A stretch of 39,172 bases of DNA, taken from a virus. The stretch lies in the IMG/VR virus record IMGVR_UViG_3300024980_000004, positions 1 to 39,172 of that record; one strand, written 5' to 3'. Every line of letters begins with the position of its first letter. Within the stretch, counting starts at the first letter, position 1. Of this stretch, positions 9,637-16,988 are shown piece by piece. The notes beneath the pieces were generated by a model. It worked only from the letters and a program-made list of their open reading frames with translations, did no database searches and was not told the origin of the DNA. The translations under genes and the position numbers were made by a program.

Positions 9637-10389
9637 TTACGAATAAGTCACAGGATCACGCAAATACAAATCTGCGACTTCGCCATTGAGCAAAATACAG
9701 CTGCCGGATAACTCAAAGTCAGAGTAATCATTGCCAATCAATGACAGCTCTTTAGAGGGTGATAACGTGACCTTAGGTACTTCCAGAACTGCTAAATTGC
9801 CTGTTTCAGAGTTAGACAATCTGCCAATCAACTTAACGTCGACTTTCGATTGCGTACCTACTTGAATGGTTGTGCCAGCAATCGCGCCATAGGTGTAATT
9901 GATAGCGCTGGTCGCATTATTGGCAATGGTACCGGTTGATAAAATGCGGATTAAACCCAGCTGGCCATCAACCTCATAATCGACATTAATAGTTTTGCCG
10001 GTGATAACTACTGCAGAAATGTTTTTATGCGCCAGTTGATACCACTTGTCATGCTCAGCAGATGCCAACGACTCAGCTGACACTGTACCGCCTGCCACGG
10101 TATAAGCCGCGGTACTACCCAGCAAAAACAGCGCATATAAATCAGAGTTTGAGGCGTTGGCAGAAATTTTAATATCCGTGGGTGCCGTCCGGGCAAACGA
10201 GCCACGCACTTTGCCCGATTGACCGGTTAAATTCGATTTACGGGTTTTAACCTCGTTGGTGGCTTTAATCGTAAAGCCGGTTACTTCAAACGGGCCAATT
10301 GCCTTGGCTTGCAGCACGTTATTGACATAACGTTGCGCAAAGATGGTGCCTTCATAAATCAGGCCTTGTTGGGTATTTGCATCAGCCAT
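9637..10389 (-). CDS. Major tail tube protein
   Basis: The 250-residue protein is the only tube candidate and has the pattern of siphovirus-type tube proteins of B3/D3112-like phages. An N-terminal strand region (YEGTIFAQRYVNNVLQAKA) is followed by long beta-rich sequence with an Ig-like feel and a C-terminal segment ending in LLNGEVADLYLRDPVTYS. A good ribosome site (GAGGG) precedes the ATG. No sheath gene accompanies it, which argues for a non-contractile tail. It polymerises into the tail tube around the tape measure. Confidence 0.85.
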   Translation of the reverse strand: MADANTQQGLIYEGTIFAQRYVNNVLQAKAIGPFEVTGFTIKATNEVKTRKSNLTGQSGKVRGSFARTAPTDIKISANASNSDLYALFLLGSTAAYTVAGGTVSAESLASAEHDKWYQLAHKNISAVVITGKTINVDYEVDGQLGLIRILSTGTIANNATSAINYTYGAIAGTTIQVGTQSKVDVKLIGRLSNSETGNLAVLEVPKVTLSPSKELSLIGNDYSDFELSGSCILLNGEVADLYLRDPVTYS

Positions 10390-10391
10390 GG

Positions 10392-10550
10392 TTAGCCCTC
10401 GATAACGTTATGTTTCAGTAAAAATGCCGCTTCATCGTGGGTAACATCAATTATGGTGCCCACGGGAATAGCGATGCCTTTATGCTCATGATTATCAGTA
10501 ATCACTTTTACTGATACTAAATCCGGGGTGGGTTCTTTTTTTTCAGCCAT
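10392..10550 (-). CDS. Small DUF7210-like protein (52 aa)
   Basis: This short gene reads MAEKKEPTPDLVSVKVI..., with the core HKGIAIPVGTIIDVTHDEAAFLLKHNVIEG. That core matches the small 'HxGxxxxxGdxIdlxdxeAxxLlxxgvI' proteins that accompany Mu-like head and tail genes, and the N-terminal part of the 157-residue protein at 13916 has the same pattern. A strong ribosome site (AGGAGG) lies 5 bases before the ATG, and only 2 bases separate its stop from the tail-tube start. Its function is not known to me. Confidence 0.8.
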   Translation of the reverse strand: MAEKKEPTPDLVSVKVITDNHEHKGIAIPVGTIIDVTHDEAAFLLKHNVIEG

Positions 10551-10558
10551 GCGGCCTC

Positions 10559-10999
10559 CTAAGTAAAAATACGGGTGGAAAAAGCGAACGGAGTCAGACC
10601 ATAGCCATTGATATAGCCGGTCATATATTGAGATTGCACGCGGTAAAGATGGCCATGGTCAGCATCGAGCTTGATGCCCTGCAGCTTTAGTACATCTTTA
10701 ATAATTAAATCAGCATCAGCTTGTGCAGCCGCACCGGATATATCCGCGACATTACGCACAGAAACAACTACCGACCAGATCTGGTCGACAATTTGATTTT
10801 TGCCATGATTACGATTTGATTTATCGCCGGACAGCACCTTGTCGGCTTGGTGCCAAACAAAACAGGCAGGGGATTTTTGCAATAGCTCAGCAACCTGCTT
10901 CCAACCAGCCGCTGCTTGTACATGGCAAGGCGTAGCGGACTCCGCTAAATTAGCGAGTAATTGGGTTTGAATGAGTTTGCTAGCGCTGAAATATTCCAT
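10559..10999 (-). CDS. Tail terminator / gp37-like neck protein
   Basis: The 146-residue protein has the layout of tail terminator-like proteins (DUF1834/Mu gp37 type): helical N-terminus, then a beta hairpin with CFVWHQADKVLSG, then QIWSVVVSVRN, then a C-terminal strand (PFAFSTRIFT). It sits before the tube gene, as expected. The ATG is at 10999 and is probably the first base of the mRNA, because a predicted late promoter has its -10 element at 11007-11012. There is no ribosome site, so translation may be leaderless. This gene opens the tail transcription unit. Confidence 0.78.
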   Translation of the reverse strand: MEYFSASKLIQTQLLANLAESATPCHVQAAAGWKQVAELLQKSPACFVWHQADKVLSGDKSNRNHGKNQIVDQIWSVVVSVRNVADISGAAAQADADLIIKDVLKLQGIKLDADHGHLYRVQSQYMTGYINGYGLTPFAFSTRIFT

Positions 11000-11006
11000 A
11001 GCAGAT

Positions 11007-11049
11007 AGTGTAAAACTATCGCCATAGCAATCAGTTTAAAGCGCTTTAA
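11007..11049 (-). promoter_or_regulatory. Late promoter for the tail operon (palindrome + 23 + TACACT)
   Basis: The perfect 14-base palindrome TTAAAGCGCTTTAA lies at 11036-11049. Exactly 23 bases downstream on the minus strand is TACACT (11012-11007), followed by 7 bases and the ATG at 10999. Three other sites share this exact geometry. There is no -35 box, which fits an activator-dependent promoter. Confidence 0.75.
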
Positions 11050-11078
11050 GCGTTGGAGCGGGCGAGGGAGTTGAGGAT

Positions 11079-11336
11079 TTACTTTAACTGTTTTTGCAGG
11101 GTTTTGATTTTAAACTCGTAATCAAGCGCGCGGTCGATCAGTTGTTTGATGGCGTGGATACTGAGCATGTAGCGGTCTGGTTGGGTGCCGTGCAGTAAAT
11201 CTGCAGCAAGATGGGCGATGCTGAAAAAGATCATTTTAATGTCGGATTCGAGCAAACGGATGGCGCGCTCGATGTTGGCATCTTCACCCCCTTTATCAAA
11301 GGGGGCTGGAGGGGGATTGTCAGTAGCCACCGCCAT
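11079..11336 (-). CDS. Small helical protein with an in-frame repeat element
   Basis: The frame is open from 11396, but the upstream part overlaps the DUF1320-like gene by 77 bases. The ATG at 11336 gives 85 residues and a 17-base overlap, though its ribosome site is poor. Residues ~8-17 (NPPPAPFDKGG) come from a repeat inserted in frame. The rest is helical (IERAIRLLESDIKMIFFSIA ... KQLIDRALDYEFKIKTLQKQLK) and looks like a small coiled-coil protein. I do not recognise a family. The real start is uncertain and the gene may have been altered by the insertion. Confidence 0.5.
   Translation of the reverse strand: MAVATDNPPPAPFDKGGEDANIERAIRLLESDIKMIFFSIAHLAADLLHGTQPDRYMLSIHAIKQLIDRALDYEFKIKTLQKQLK
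11287..11318. repeat. Palindromic CCCCTTTATCAAAGGGG repeat element
   Basis: The sequence has CCCCCTTTATCAAAGGGGG at its core, flanked by GCTGGAGGGGGATT. This is the type of dispersed bacterial repeat that, read through, encodes NPPPAPFDKGG. Here it lies inside a small reading frame and keeps it open. It could also act as a hairpin terminator between the DUF1320-like gene and the tail operon. Confidence 0.65.
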
Positions 11337-11733
11337 CCCTGCCAAATATAGGAGTAACTGAAACAAACTCGACGCTGTCATTGGGGCTGGTAGCAATGGT
11401 ACCGGTCACGTCCGGCCCTATGCTGATCTGGCCTTTGGCGACCTGGCTTAAGTACTTTATCGCTTGGTCATAACGGGTTTGTACCTGCTCAGTAACAGCA
11501 TCATCGTATAAATAGTATCGCGCTACATCACAACCAATACGCACCAGGTTGGCAGGTACGGACACTAACGGCAGGTAGGCGGTTAAATAGCCGTTGATTT
11601 CTGCCGTGGCGTCAGCGATAGCTTGATCGAGCACGGTGTAATCAATGCTGCCGATATTGTTGCGGTCGGTTAGCTGGATAAGCTCGGCTGCGCTGAAGCG
11701 GTCGGTTAAATCCAGCGCAGTGCAGTAGGGCAT
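11320..11733 (-). CDS. DUF1320 (Mu gp36-like) head-completion protein
   Basis: The 137-residue protein opens MPYCTALDLTDRFSAAELIQ and continues with a pattern of helices typical of DUF1320/Mu gp36 (DQAIADATAEINGYLTAYLPL ... RIGCDVARYYLYDDA). This is the adaptor or head-tail connector of Mu-like phages. A ribosome site (AGGTGA) precedes the ATG. It follows the SGNH gene with 1 base between, so the insertion of that large gene did not break the operon. Confidence 0.85.
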   Translation of the reverse strand: MPYCTALDLTDRFSAAELIQLTDRNNIGSIDYTVLDQAIADATAEINGYLTAYLPLVSVPANLVRIGCDVARYYLYDDAVTEQVQTRYDQAIKYLSQVAKGQISIGPDVTGTIATSPNDSVEFVSVTPIFGRDGGGY

Positions 11734-11734
11734 A

Positions 11735-13912
11735 TCAATTCACCTTTACACACTGCATCAATAAAATTTCAAAAGATGGGCCTGGCGCTGCACTTGCCAT
11801 TGTCGGCATGCTGAAACCCGCTCGTATCTCTCTTAGTATCTCCGCATCACCCAGGCTAAATACTGCCGATTCATATAAAAACACATCGCCAACTGCTAGA
11901 GCTGGCTGCAATGTCTCTATATCAAACGAGCTATGCAATTGGTTAATCCGGAATTGCTTAGTATTAGTATGGTCAGCTTTTTGTATTGATACCGCATTGC
12001 CATTGCAAATACCGTGGGCATTAGTCGGGTCAATCACTCTAACTTTAATGTAGATTTTAAACAGCCCAGTCTCGTTACCTGTGAATGGGATGGTGTTGTT
12101 ATATGGGGCTACGTACTGCCCTTTATCTGTAATAGCGCCGATTTGATTGGTATAAACATTACTACCAGCGTTTGAGATTGGGAATATTGCGCCATCAATT
12201 GATTTAATAACAGTTCCAGCTGATAGATTGGTACCCCCGCCATTGACATCTTTAATCGCGTGAATTGCCTTAATGCCACTTGAGCCAGCAGGGAAGCCTT
12301 TACTCAATAACGGGTTGGGTGCAAACGTCTTGCCACTAGCAGTTGAGTATGGATTGGTAGGTATCGATGCTTTTGTAGCAAATAGATAACCCAGTTGGTT
12401 TAAAAACAGTTTAGCTTCTAAAAGCATACCCGTTGCGTTGGGATGTATATTGCCCAATGTATTAGGATCACCTGGGATACCGGACGCATCATAAGCATCT
12501 CTGTAATAAAGCGGGTTGGCTCTAAATAGCCGTCTATTACCATAAAATAACGAGCTACCACTGTCTTCAATAATGACGCTTGGCTCTGAGTAGCTCAAAC
12601 ACCAGTCGCTGATAATATTGGCCTGTACTAACGGATTAGCTGCGGCAAACATAGTTTTGCTGGCATTATCAGTCGGGCCGATATTAGATAGGACAATAAC
12701 AATGTTAGGCCAACGCGACTTAAGAATTCGGATTATCTCCTTAGCATTGTTAATACTTTTATAGCCGTCTAATCCGCCATAACTATAGCCGTCAATGACT
12801 TGTATTGTGTCATTTGTATGCACTACATCATTTTCAAAAATATCTGATAAATAAAAAATATCCGGCGTATCTATAAACCTATCCAACAGCCCATGTCGCA
12901 GTCTGTAAAGAAACTGATCTGTAAATCCTCCGTCAGTACCGTAACATCCGTAATCATCTAATGTTTCTGGGCTACCGTTCACACTATTTTGGTCGTCATA
13001 GCAAAACCAAGGGGTTAGCGAGCGCCACTTTAACGGCGTATCAGCAGGTACCTCATTTAACGAGCTGGTAGCTTCGCAGTTGTAATACCCAGTAACTGAG
13101 CCAGCGACAGTTTCAACAACCGCCGTATCATTTTTAACAAAAAACTGCCCAACTGTTGAATTTGGCGAACCGATAGAAGTCCAGTTAACACCAGTGCCAG
13201 CAGTTAATATTCGGTATGTTTTACCTGCTACAAGATTGGTAGTAGCAACAGTATTTTTTACCTTGTCGCCATACCCATAAGTTTTAATTGATGACCAATC
13301 ACCGCTATAAGCATCGGCATTTCCGAAGCCATTGTATGGAGCACCTGAATCTGTATGTTTAACAAAATTACCTAGTGTTCTGCATCGTTCAAACCCTCCC
13401 TCGGTTAGTGCGAATAGTTGGTTTATAAAGCCATCAGCTGCAAACGCCCTTGGAACCCAATACTCATAGAGTGATTGGGCTGATATTGAGCAGCCCATTG
13501 ATGCTAGTTTGGGTCGGCGACCTTTCCAGGGAAGATCTACCCCATTGATTTTCGTACTGCCCCTAGCATTTGTAAAATTAACCGATTGAGATGCAGCGGA
13601 ATAATTGTAATCCCGGTCAAACGACTTAACGGCTACGCTATGCTCGCCTGCAGATAGCCCGACCAGCGATATTGACGTGGTTGGACTCGTGGCAGTCGGT
13701 GTAGCACTATCATCCAAAAACGCCGCATATCCCACTACCCCCACTGCATCAGTAGAGGCCGATACAGTTATCGTTGCCCCATTATCAGTAATATTGCTGA
13801 TCACCGGCACACCGGGTGCAGTGGGTGCCGTGGTATCAGCAGCACGCGGGTTGGTTACCGCGGGCAAGGGCTGCCCCGACAACTTTGAGAATATGCGGCT
13901 TTTGCTGACCAT
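11735..13912 (-). CDS. SGNH-hydrolase-like protein with N-terminal FnIII-like domain
   Basis: At 725 residues this is unusually large for the head module. Residues ~28-112 form a fibronectin-III-like domain (DTTAPTAPGVPVISNITDNG). SGNH-type blocks follow: LASMGCSISAQSLYEYW (block I with the serine), DIFYLSDIFENDV (Asn block), IVIVLSNIGP, and GNIHPNATG (His block with N in place of D). A segment around residues 200-285 (GYGDKVKNTV ... VAGKTYRI) interrupts the fold and looks like a binding insert. Such enzymes deacetylate or de-esterify surface polysaccharides. A good ribosome site (GGAG) precedes the ATG at 13912. It may be a tail-spike or decoration enzyme; the location in the virion is inferred. 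Confidence 0.72.
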   Translation of the reverse strand: MVSKSRIFSKLSGQPLPAVTNPRAADTTAPTAPGVPVISNITDNGATITVSASTDAVGVVGYAAFLDDSATPTATSPTTSISLVGLSAGEHSVAVKSFDRDYNYSAASQSVNFTNARGSTKINGVDLPWKGRRPKLASMGCSISAQSLYEYWVPRAFAADGFINQLFALTEGGFERCRTLGNFVKHTDSGAPYNGFGNADAYSGDWSSIKTYGYGDKVKNTVATTNLVAGKTYRILTAGTGVNWTSIGSPNSTVGQFFVKNDTAVVETVAGSVTGYYNCEATSSLNEVPADTPLKWRSLTPWFCYDDQNSVNGSPETLDDYGCYGTDGGFTDQFLYRLRHGLLDRFIDTPDIFYLSDIFENDVVHTNDTIQVIDGYSYGGLDGYKSINNAKEIIRILKSRWPNIVIVLSNIGPTDNASKTMFAAANPLVQANIISDWCLSYSEPSVIIEDSGSSLFYGNRRLFRANPLYYRDAYDASGIPGDPNTLGNIHPNATGMLLEAKLFLNQLGYLFATKASIPTNPYSTASGKTFAPNPLLSKGFPAGSSGIKAIHAIKDVNGGGTNLSAGTVIKSIDGAIFPISNAGSNVYTNQIGAITDKGQYVAPYNNTIPFTGNETGLFKIYIKVRVIDPTNAHGICNGNAVSIQKADHTNTKQFRINQLHSSFDIETLQPALAVGDVFLYESAVFSLGDAEILREIRAGFSMPTMASAAPGPSFEILLMQCVKVN

Positions 13913-13915
13913 TTG

Positions 13916-14389
13916 TTACTCCGTTACGTCGCTAACTGTTGATTTAACCGACTTCTTTTTTACAGTTGGCTTGTCATTCGAAATTGCCTGGGCTTCCTGA
14001 ACATCCTGGACATCCTGAACATCCTGAACATCCTGAACATCCTGAACATCCTGAACATCCTGGACATCCTGGACATCCTGGACATCCTGAACACCCTGAA
14101 CATCCTGGACATCCTGGACATCCTGAACACCCTGAACATCCTGAACATCCTGAACATCCTGAACATCCTGAACATCCTGAACATCCTGAACATCCTGGAC
14201 ATCCTGGACATCCTGGACATCTTCCAACCATTCCGCCGGTTCAATCGCCCCCAACGCGATCAATTCATCGGCATCATCAATATCGATGTCATCGACCGTA
14301 ATCAATGCATTGACAGCCAGGGCATAGCCATCATGCTTGATAGGGTCGATAACCCGGTATCCCGTTACTTTAATAGTCGTACCGGGCAT
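13916..14389 (-). CDS. DUF7210/gp35-like small protein with a DVQ tandem-repeat domain
   Basis: Residues 1-55 (TIKVTGYRVIDPIKHDGYAL ... ELIALGAIEPAEW) match the small proteins that follow the major capsid gene in Mu-like phages (FluMu gp35/DUF7210-like pattern). Residues ~57-133 are a nearly pure Val-Gln-Asp triplet repeat with two Gly substitutions. The C-terminus is Lys/Ser-rich. The repeat would give a highly acidic, extended surface. Its function is unknown; being next to the capsid gene, it may be a capsid fibre or decoration. The start lies next to the capsid stop. Confidence 0.8.
   Translation of the reverse strand: MPGTTIKVTGYRVIDPIKHDGYALAVNALITVDDIDIDDADELIALGAIEPAEWLEDVQDVQDVQDVQDVQDVQDVQDVQDVQDVQGVQDVQDVQDVQGVQDVQDVQDVQDVQDVQDVQDVQDVQDVQDVQEAQAISNDKPTVKKKSVKSTVSDVTE
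14002..14217. repeat. Tandem repeat, 24 perfect-length units of 9 bp (CATCCTGRA)
   Basis: I count 24 consecutive 9-base units: mostly CATCCTGAA, nine CATCCTGGA, and two CACCCTGAA (units 11 and 15). Because 9 is a multiple of 3, copy-number change keeps the gene in frame. The interspersion of variants suggests repeated slippage or unequal exchange. Confidence 0.97.
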
Positions 14390-14390
14390 C

Positions 14391-15356
14391 TTAAGCGACC
14401 GCCGCGCTGATTAAATAGCCCGCCTCAGCACCTGCAATAACTGGTGCAACTTCATCGATAATGGGAAAAATCCATGAGCGGGTATTCTTTTCATAGTACG
14501 GCTGATCGGCCACCGGGTAATTACGCAGTCGGTAGGTATAGCCATAACTGGGCGTACCTCTTGCCGCCAATGTAGCGGTGCGGGTATAGGCGACTACGAC
14601 ATTTTTACCCCACACATCGACATTGGTATCTGAGCCATCAAGGGCAATGGCATCACCGACCAAAAATGTCTCGACATCAAAAATAGCCGCCATTTGCTCT
14701 TTGGTTAATCGCGGCTGGCTATTGCCACCGACGATGGAGATAACGCCGTTTAAAATCGCGGCATCAACCAGTTTAGGGTGGCGTTTTAAAATCTTCCAGA
14801 CCTTGGGGCCGACTACGACAGTATTGGGCCGCTGGCCAGTAGTCGCTCGAATCGCTTCAATCGCGGCATCGACATCGCCGATCGGGTCGGAGTTGGTATA
14901 GTCAGACCATTGACTGGTACCGGATAGCGTCACCTTATTACCGACCGGGTAATTGGCCGCAGTAGTGGCTAAGGTGGCCTGTTCGATTTCCAAGCGTAAA
15001 TCGATAATGTCCTTAGTTGTCAGCACTGTGGTGCTGCTCATATCAATACCCGGCACGACATTGGCTTCTTCATCGATTTCAACCGGCAATACACCTTCCA
15101 GTGCTTGCTGGGTCAGCGAAAATTTACCACCTGAAAAACCTACGTTGATACGGCTGATATTACTGCCCGGTGAGCGAGCCAGGTTATATTGGCGCCAAGC
15201 GCTTTTATCAAACGTGATAATGGTGCCGCCGCGGGCGCCGACGACCACTGGCGGAAATAACGCCATACCAACAAACGAGTCATTGCGGTAACCGCGCGCA
15301 ACGGTGCTTAAAACAGGATCGACAACGCGTGCAGCGCCGGGGGTAAGTTGTGGCAT
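14391..15356 (-). CDS. Major capsid protein
   Basis: The 321-residue protein is a HK97-fold-type major capsid protein: an N-terminal region (PVLSTVARGYRNDSFVGMALFPPV), a long central helix region (LRLEIEQATLATTAANYPVG), QRPNTVVVGPKVWKILKRHP, and the C-terminal PYYEKNTRSWIFPIIDEVAPV. It is the 'phage capsid E-like' variety found in B3-like transposable phages rather than a close Mu T homologue. A good ribosome site (GGAG) precedes the ATG. It follows the protease/scaffold and decoration genes in the standard order. Confidence 0.92.
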   Translation of the reverse strand: MPQLTPGAARVVDPVLSTVARGYRNDSFVGMALFPPVVVGARGGTIITFDKSAWRQYNLARSPGSNISRINVGFSGGKFSLTQQALEGVLPVEIDEEANVVPGIDMSSTTVLTTKDIIDLRLEIEQATLATTAANYPVGNKVTLSGTSQWSDYTNSDPIGDVDAAIEAIRATTGQRPNTVVVGPKVWKILKRHPKLVDAAILNGVISIVGGNSQPRLTKEQMAAIFDVETFLVGDAIALDGSDTNVDVWGKNVVVAYTRTATLAARGTPSYGYTYRLRNYPVADQPYYEKNTRSWIFPIIDEVAPVIAGAEAGYLISAAVA

Positions 15357-15366
15357 GTTTAACTCC

Positions 15367-15711
15367 TTAGTTTTGGATCAAAATAACTTCGACAAATTGT
15401 CCAGCCGCCGAGGCGACTTCGCCCGGTGCCAACCTGCCTAACGTGACGCCTGCCGATTTGGTTACCGCTCGGCCAGAGGCATCAGCCTCGACCAGGGCAT
15501 TGGCAGCGATAGCTGCCCCTGCCTCAACAACTGCAGAGCCCATAATATCAACCGAGACGAGGTCGCCCGATACTCCGGCAGTGCGGGTTACGCCCAAAGC
15601 ATTACCAGCTGCACCCGCTTGCGCGCCCAACCCGGTAACGAAGCGATTGGCAACAACAGTGGCGGTCAACCGTAGCGAGCGGGCAAATAAAGAAGTGGAT
15701 TGTCTACTCAT
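15367..15711 (-). CDS. Capsid decoration protein (DUF2190-like)
   Basis: The 114-residue protein is Ala/Val/Gly-rich beta sequence (LRLTATVVANRFVTGLGAQA ... APGEVASAAGQFVEVILIQ), the pattern of DUF2190-type cement or decoration proteins. These sit between the protease/scaffold and the major capsid gene. It probably binds the outer capsid surface. A good ribosome site (AGGAG) precedes the ATG. Confidence 0.83.
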   Translation of the reverse strand: MSRQSTSLFARSLRLTATVVANRFVTGLGAQAGAAGNALGVTRTAGVSGDLVSVDIMGSAVVEAGAAIAANALVEADASGRAVTKSAGVTLGRLAPGEVASAAGQFVEVILIQN

Positions 15712-15722
15712 AAAAGCTCCTG

Positions 15723-16205
15723 TTATTTAGAGACCGCATGCAATGCGGTTTGGTAGTCGGTTTGATGCGCGGCCTGGTAAGCGAGTGCCGCGTTATGTGT
15801 TTTTAATGCGCCTACATCAACAGACAGCCCGTCTGGGGCGGAAAAATTGACGGTGTGCACATCTTCAGTATTGCCTGCCGCTAACTCGTTAAACTCAATC
15901 CGCTTAGGCAATTTGGCAATTAATGCCTTAGCGCTATCCAATAGCGGCTTTTTAACATCGCCATCGCTAAACTCAACAACATCTTCTGGGGCTGCTACAA
16001 AATCCAGCAAGGCAACTGCTCCCTCTTTTTCAGTAGGTAACAAAGTGCCCGCCTTGATAAGGCTCTCGGCAAATGCGACATGGTCGCTGTGTTTTGCCGC
16101 GGCGCTGGCATTCTTCTGCACTTCGGCAAAATCCGCTTGCTGCTTTTTTAACGCATTATTTTCCGCCTCCAGCTCGATGAGCCTGGCTTTATCTTCTACA
16201 GACAT
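15723..16205 (-). CDS. Nested scaffold protein (gpZ-like internal start)
   Basis: An in-frame ATG at codon 212 of the protease gene (16205) is preceded by GGAG with a 5-base spacing. It gives a 160-residue protein starting MSVEDKARLIELEAENNALK. It contains only the coiled-coil scaffold half, exactly the arrangement of Mu Z inside Mu I. The scaffold would be made in excess over the full protease and cleaved during maturation. The internal start is inferred from the ribosome site and family precedent. Confidence 0.72.
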   Translation of the reverse strand: MSVEDKARLIELEAENNALKKQQADFAEVQKNASAAAKHSDHVAFAESLIKAGTLLPTEKEGAVALLDFVAAPEDVVEFSDGDVKKPLLDSAKALIAKLPKRIEFNELAAGNTEDVHTVNFSAPDGLSVDVGALKTHNAALAYQAAHQTDYQTALHAVSK

Positions 16206-16838
16206 ACTGTCTCCGGGGTTAAGTTCTTGGTAAGAGGGGGATGATGTATCGGCGGCTTCTTCGCGCAATTCATCCTGCGCGGATTGCTCCAGCTGTTGCA
16301 CGGCGCTTTGAGGGATAGTTTGATCGGCTTCTTCCAGGCTAAATTTGGTGATAAAAAACTCACGTAAATTGCGCCATAGACTGGCATTTTGCACATCGTC
16401 GTATTCGTTAAAATCGACAATGCCTTGCTCGTTATCTGCAAAAGACGGATTGCGCATGCCTTTTACAGCAGGCGGTTGCGCCCCTAAAAATCCGACATGA
16501 CGCAAATAAAACACGCCGGGTACCGGATTGCTTGGCGAGTCTGGCGAGTAAAACGAGGCACTGATTTTTTTAAATGCGCCGCTGGCGACCAGCTCGGCAA
16601 AATCGGGATTGACTTGAATGGGGTCAGCTTCCAGCGTGTTACCAGCAAAGCTTAAGGCTTTAATCCAGCCATAAGCAGGGCCGTCGGCTTTGGGATGGCC
16701 CACAACAATCGGTGCTTCATGTAGCGCCGGATCGTAAGCCGCCGCTGAAGCCAGCAAGTCAGTTTCAGAAAAGCTCAGCGTGGCACCATTCATGGCAGTG
16801 TGCTGGCCGGTTTTGAATATTTGGAGTTTTTTTGTCAT
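15723..16838 (-). CDS. Mu gpI-like capsid maturation protease with scaffold domain
   Basis: The 371-residue protein has the Mu I protease region in residues ~1-135 (APIVVGHPKADGPAYGWIKA ... KKISASFYSPDSPSNPVPG, then RHVGFLGAQPPAVKGM). A linker and a coiled-coil scaffold region follow from ~210 (ARLIELEAENNALKKQQADF). Protease and scaffold are the two functions of Mu I and Z. The ATG is at 16838, with no ribosome site. The predicted late promoter puts its -10 element at 16845-16850, so transcription may start at the ATG itself. It heads the head-protein transcription unit. Confidence 0.9.
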   Translation of the reverse strand: MTKKLQIFKTGQHTAMNGATLSFSETDLLASAAAYDPALHEAPIVVGHPKADGPAYGWIKALSFAGNTLEADPIQVNPDFAELVASGAFKKISASFYSPDSPSNPVPGVFYLRHVGFLGAQPPAVKGMRNPSFADNEQGIVDFNEYDDVQNASLWRNLREFFITKFSLEEADQTIPQSAVQQLEQSAQDELREEAADTSSPSYQELNPGDSMSVEDKARLIELEAENNALKKQQADFAEVQKNASAAAKHSDHVAFAESLIKAGTLLPTEKEGAVALLDFVAAPEDVVEFSDGDVKKPLLDSAKALIAKLPKRIEFNELAAGNTEDVHTVNFSAPDGLSVDVGALKTHNAALAYQAAHQTDYQTALHAVSK

Positions 16839-16844
16839 GGCTGC

Positions 16845-16887
16845 AGTTTATGCAACCAGGGTGGGAGTTTGGTTTAAAGCGCTTTAA
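16845..16887 (-). promoter_or_regulatory. Late promoter for the protease/capsid operon (palindrome + 23 + TAAACT)
   Basis: The perfect palindrome TTAAAGCGCTTTAA at 16874-16887 is followed by 23 bases and TAAACT (16850-16845), then 6 bases and the ATG at 16838. This is the same geometry as the promoter at 11007-11049. It is the positional counterpart of the Mu late promoter ahead of gene I. Confidence 0.78.
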
Positions 16888-16905
16888 GGTTTGTGAAGGA
16901 TGACA

Positions 16906-16933
16906 ACCATTGGGAGGATGTCCTCGCAATGGT
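16906..16933. terminator. Hairpin between lipoprotein and protease genes
   Basis: ACCATTG pairs with CAATGGT and GAGGA with TCCTC inside it, with one mismatch between the stems and a tight loop. There is no T-run, so it is not a textbook terminator. Lying downstream of the lipoprotein gene and upstream of the late promoter, it may stop read-through into the late unit. Confidence 0.5.
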
Positions 16934-16944
16934 CTTAGATCTGC

Positions 16945-16975
16945 AGGATGGGTAGAGCATTGCGCAACCCATCAT
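16945..16975. repeat. Partial REP-like element (GGATGGGTAGAGC)
   Basis: AGGATGGGTAGAGCATTGCGCAACCCATC-type sequence forms a 7-base stem (GATGGGT / ACCCATC). It is nearly the same as one half of the larger palindrome at 29245-29316. It is a host-type dispersed repeat placed just downstream of the lipoprotein cargo gene. Confidence 0.75.
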
Positions 16976-16988
16976 AAATAGAATAGTT

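Noticed and set aside
14002-14217. CRISPR array
   Set aside because: Units are 9 bases, contiguous, without spacers and in a coding frame.
13966-14301. Long open frames in four frames across the 9-bp repeat, one reading as Gly-Cys-Pro-rich and one as PEHPGH
   Set aside because: They arise because a 9-base repeat without stops stays open in several frames. Only the minus frame with a conserved N-terminal domain and correct operon position is supported.
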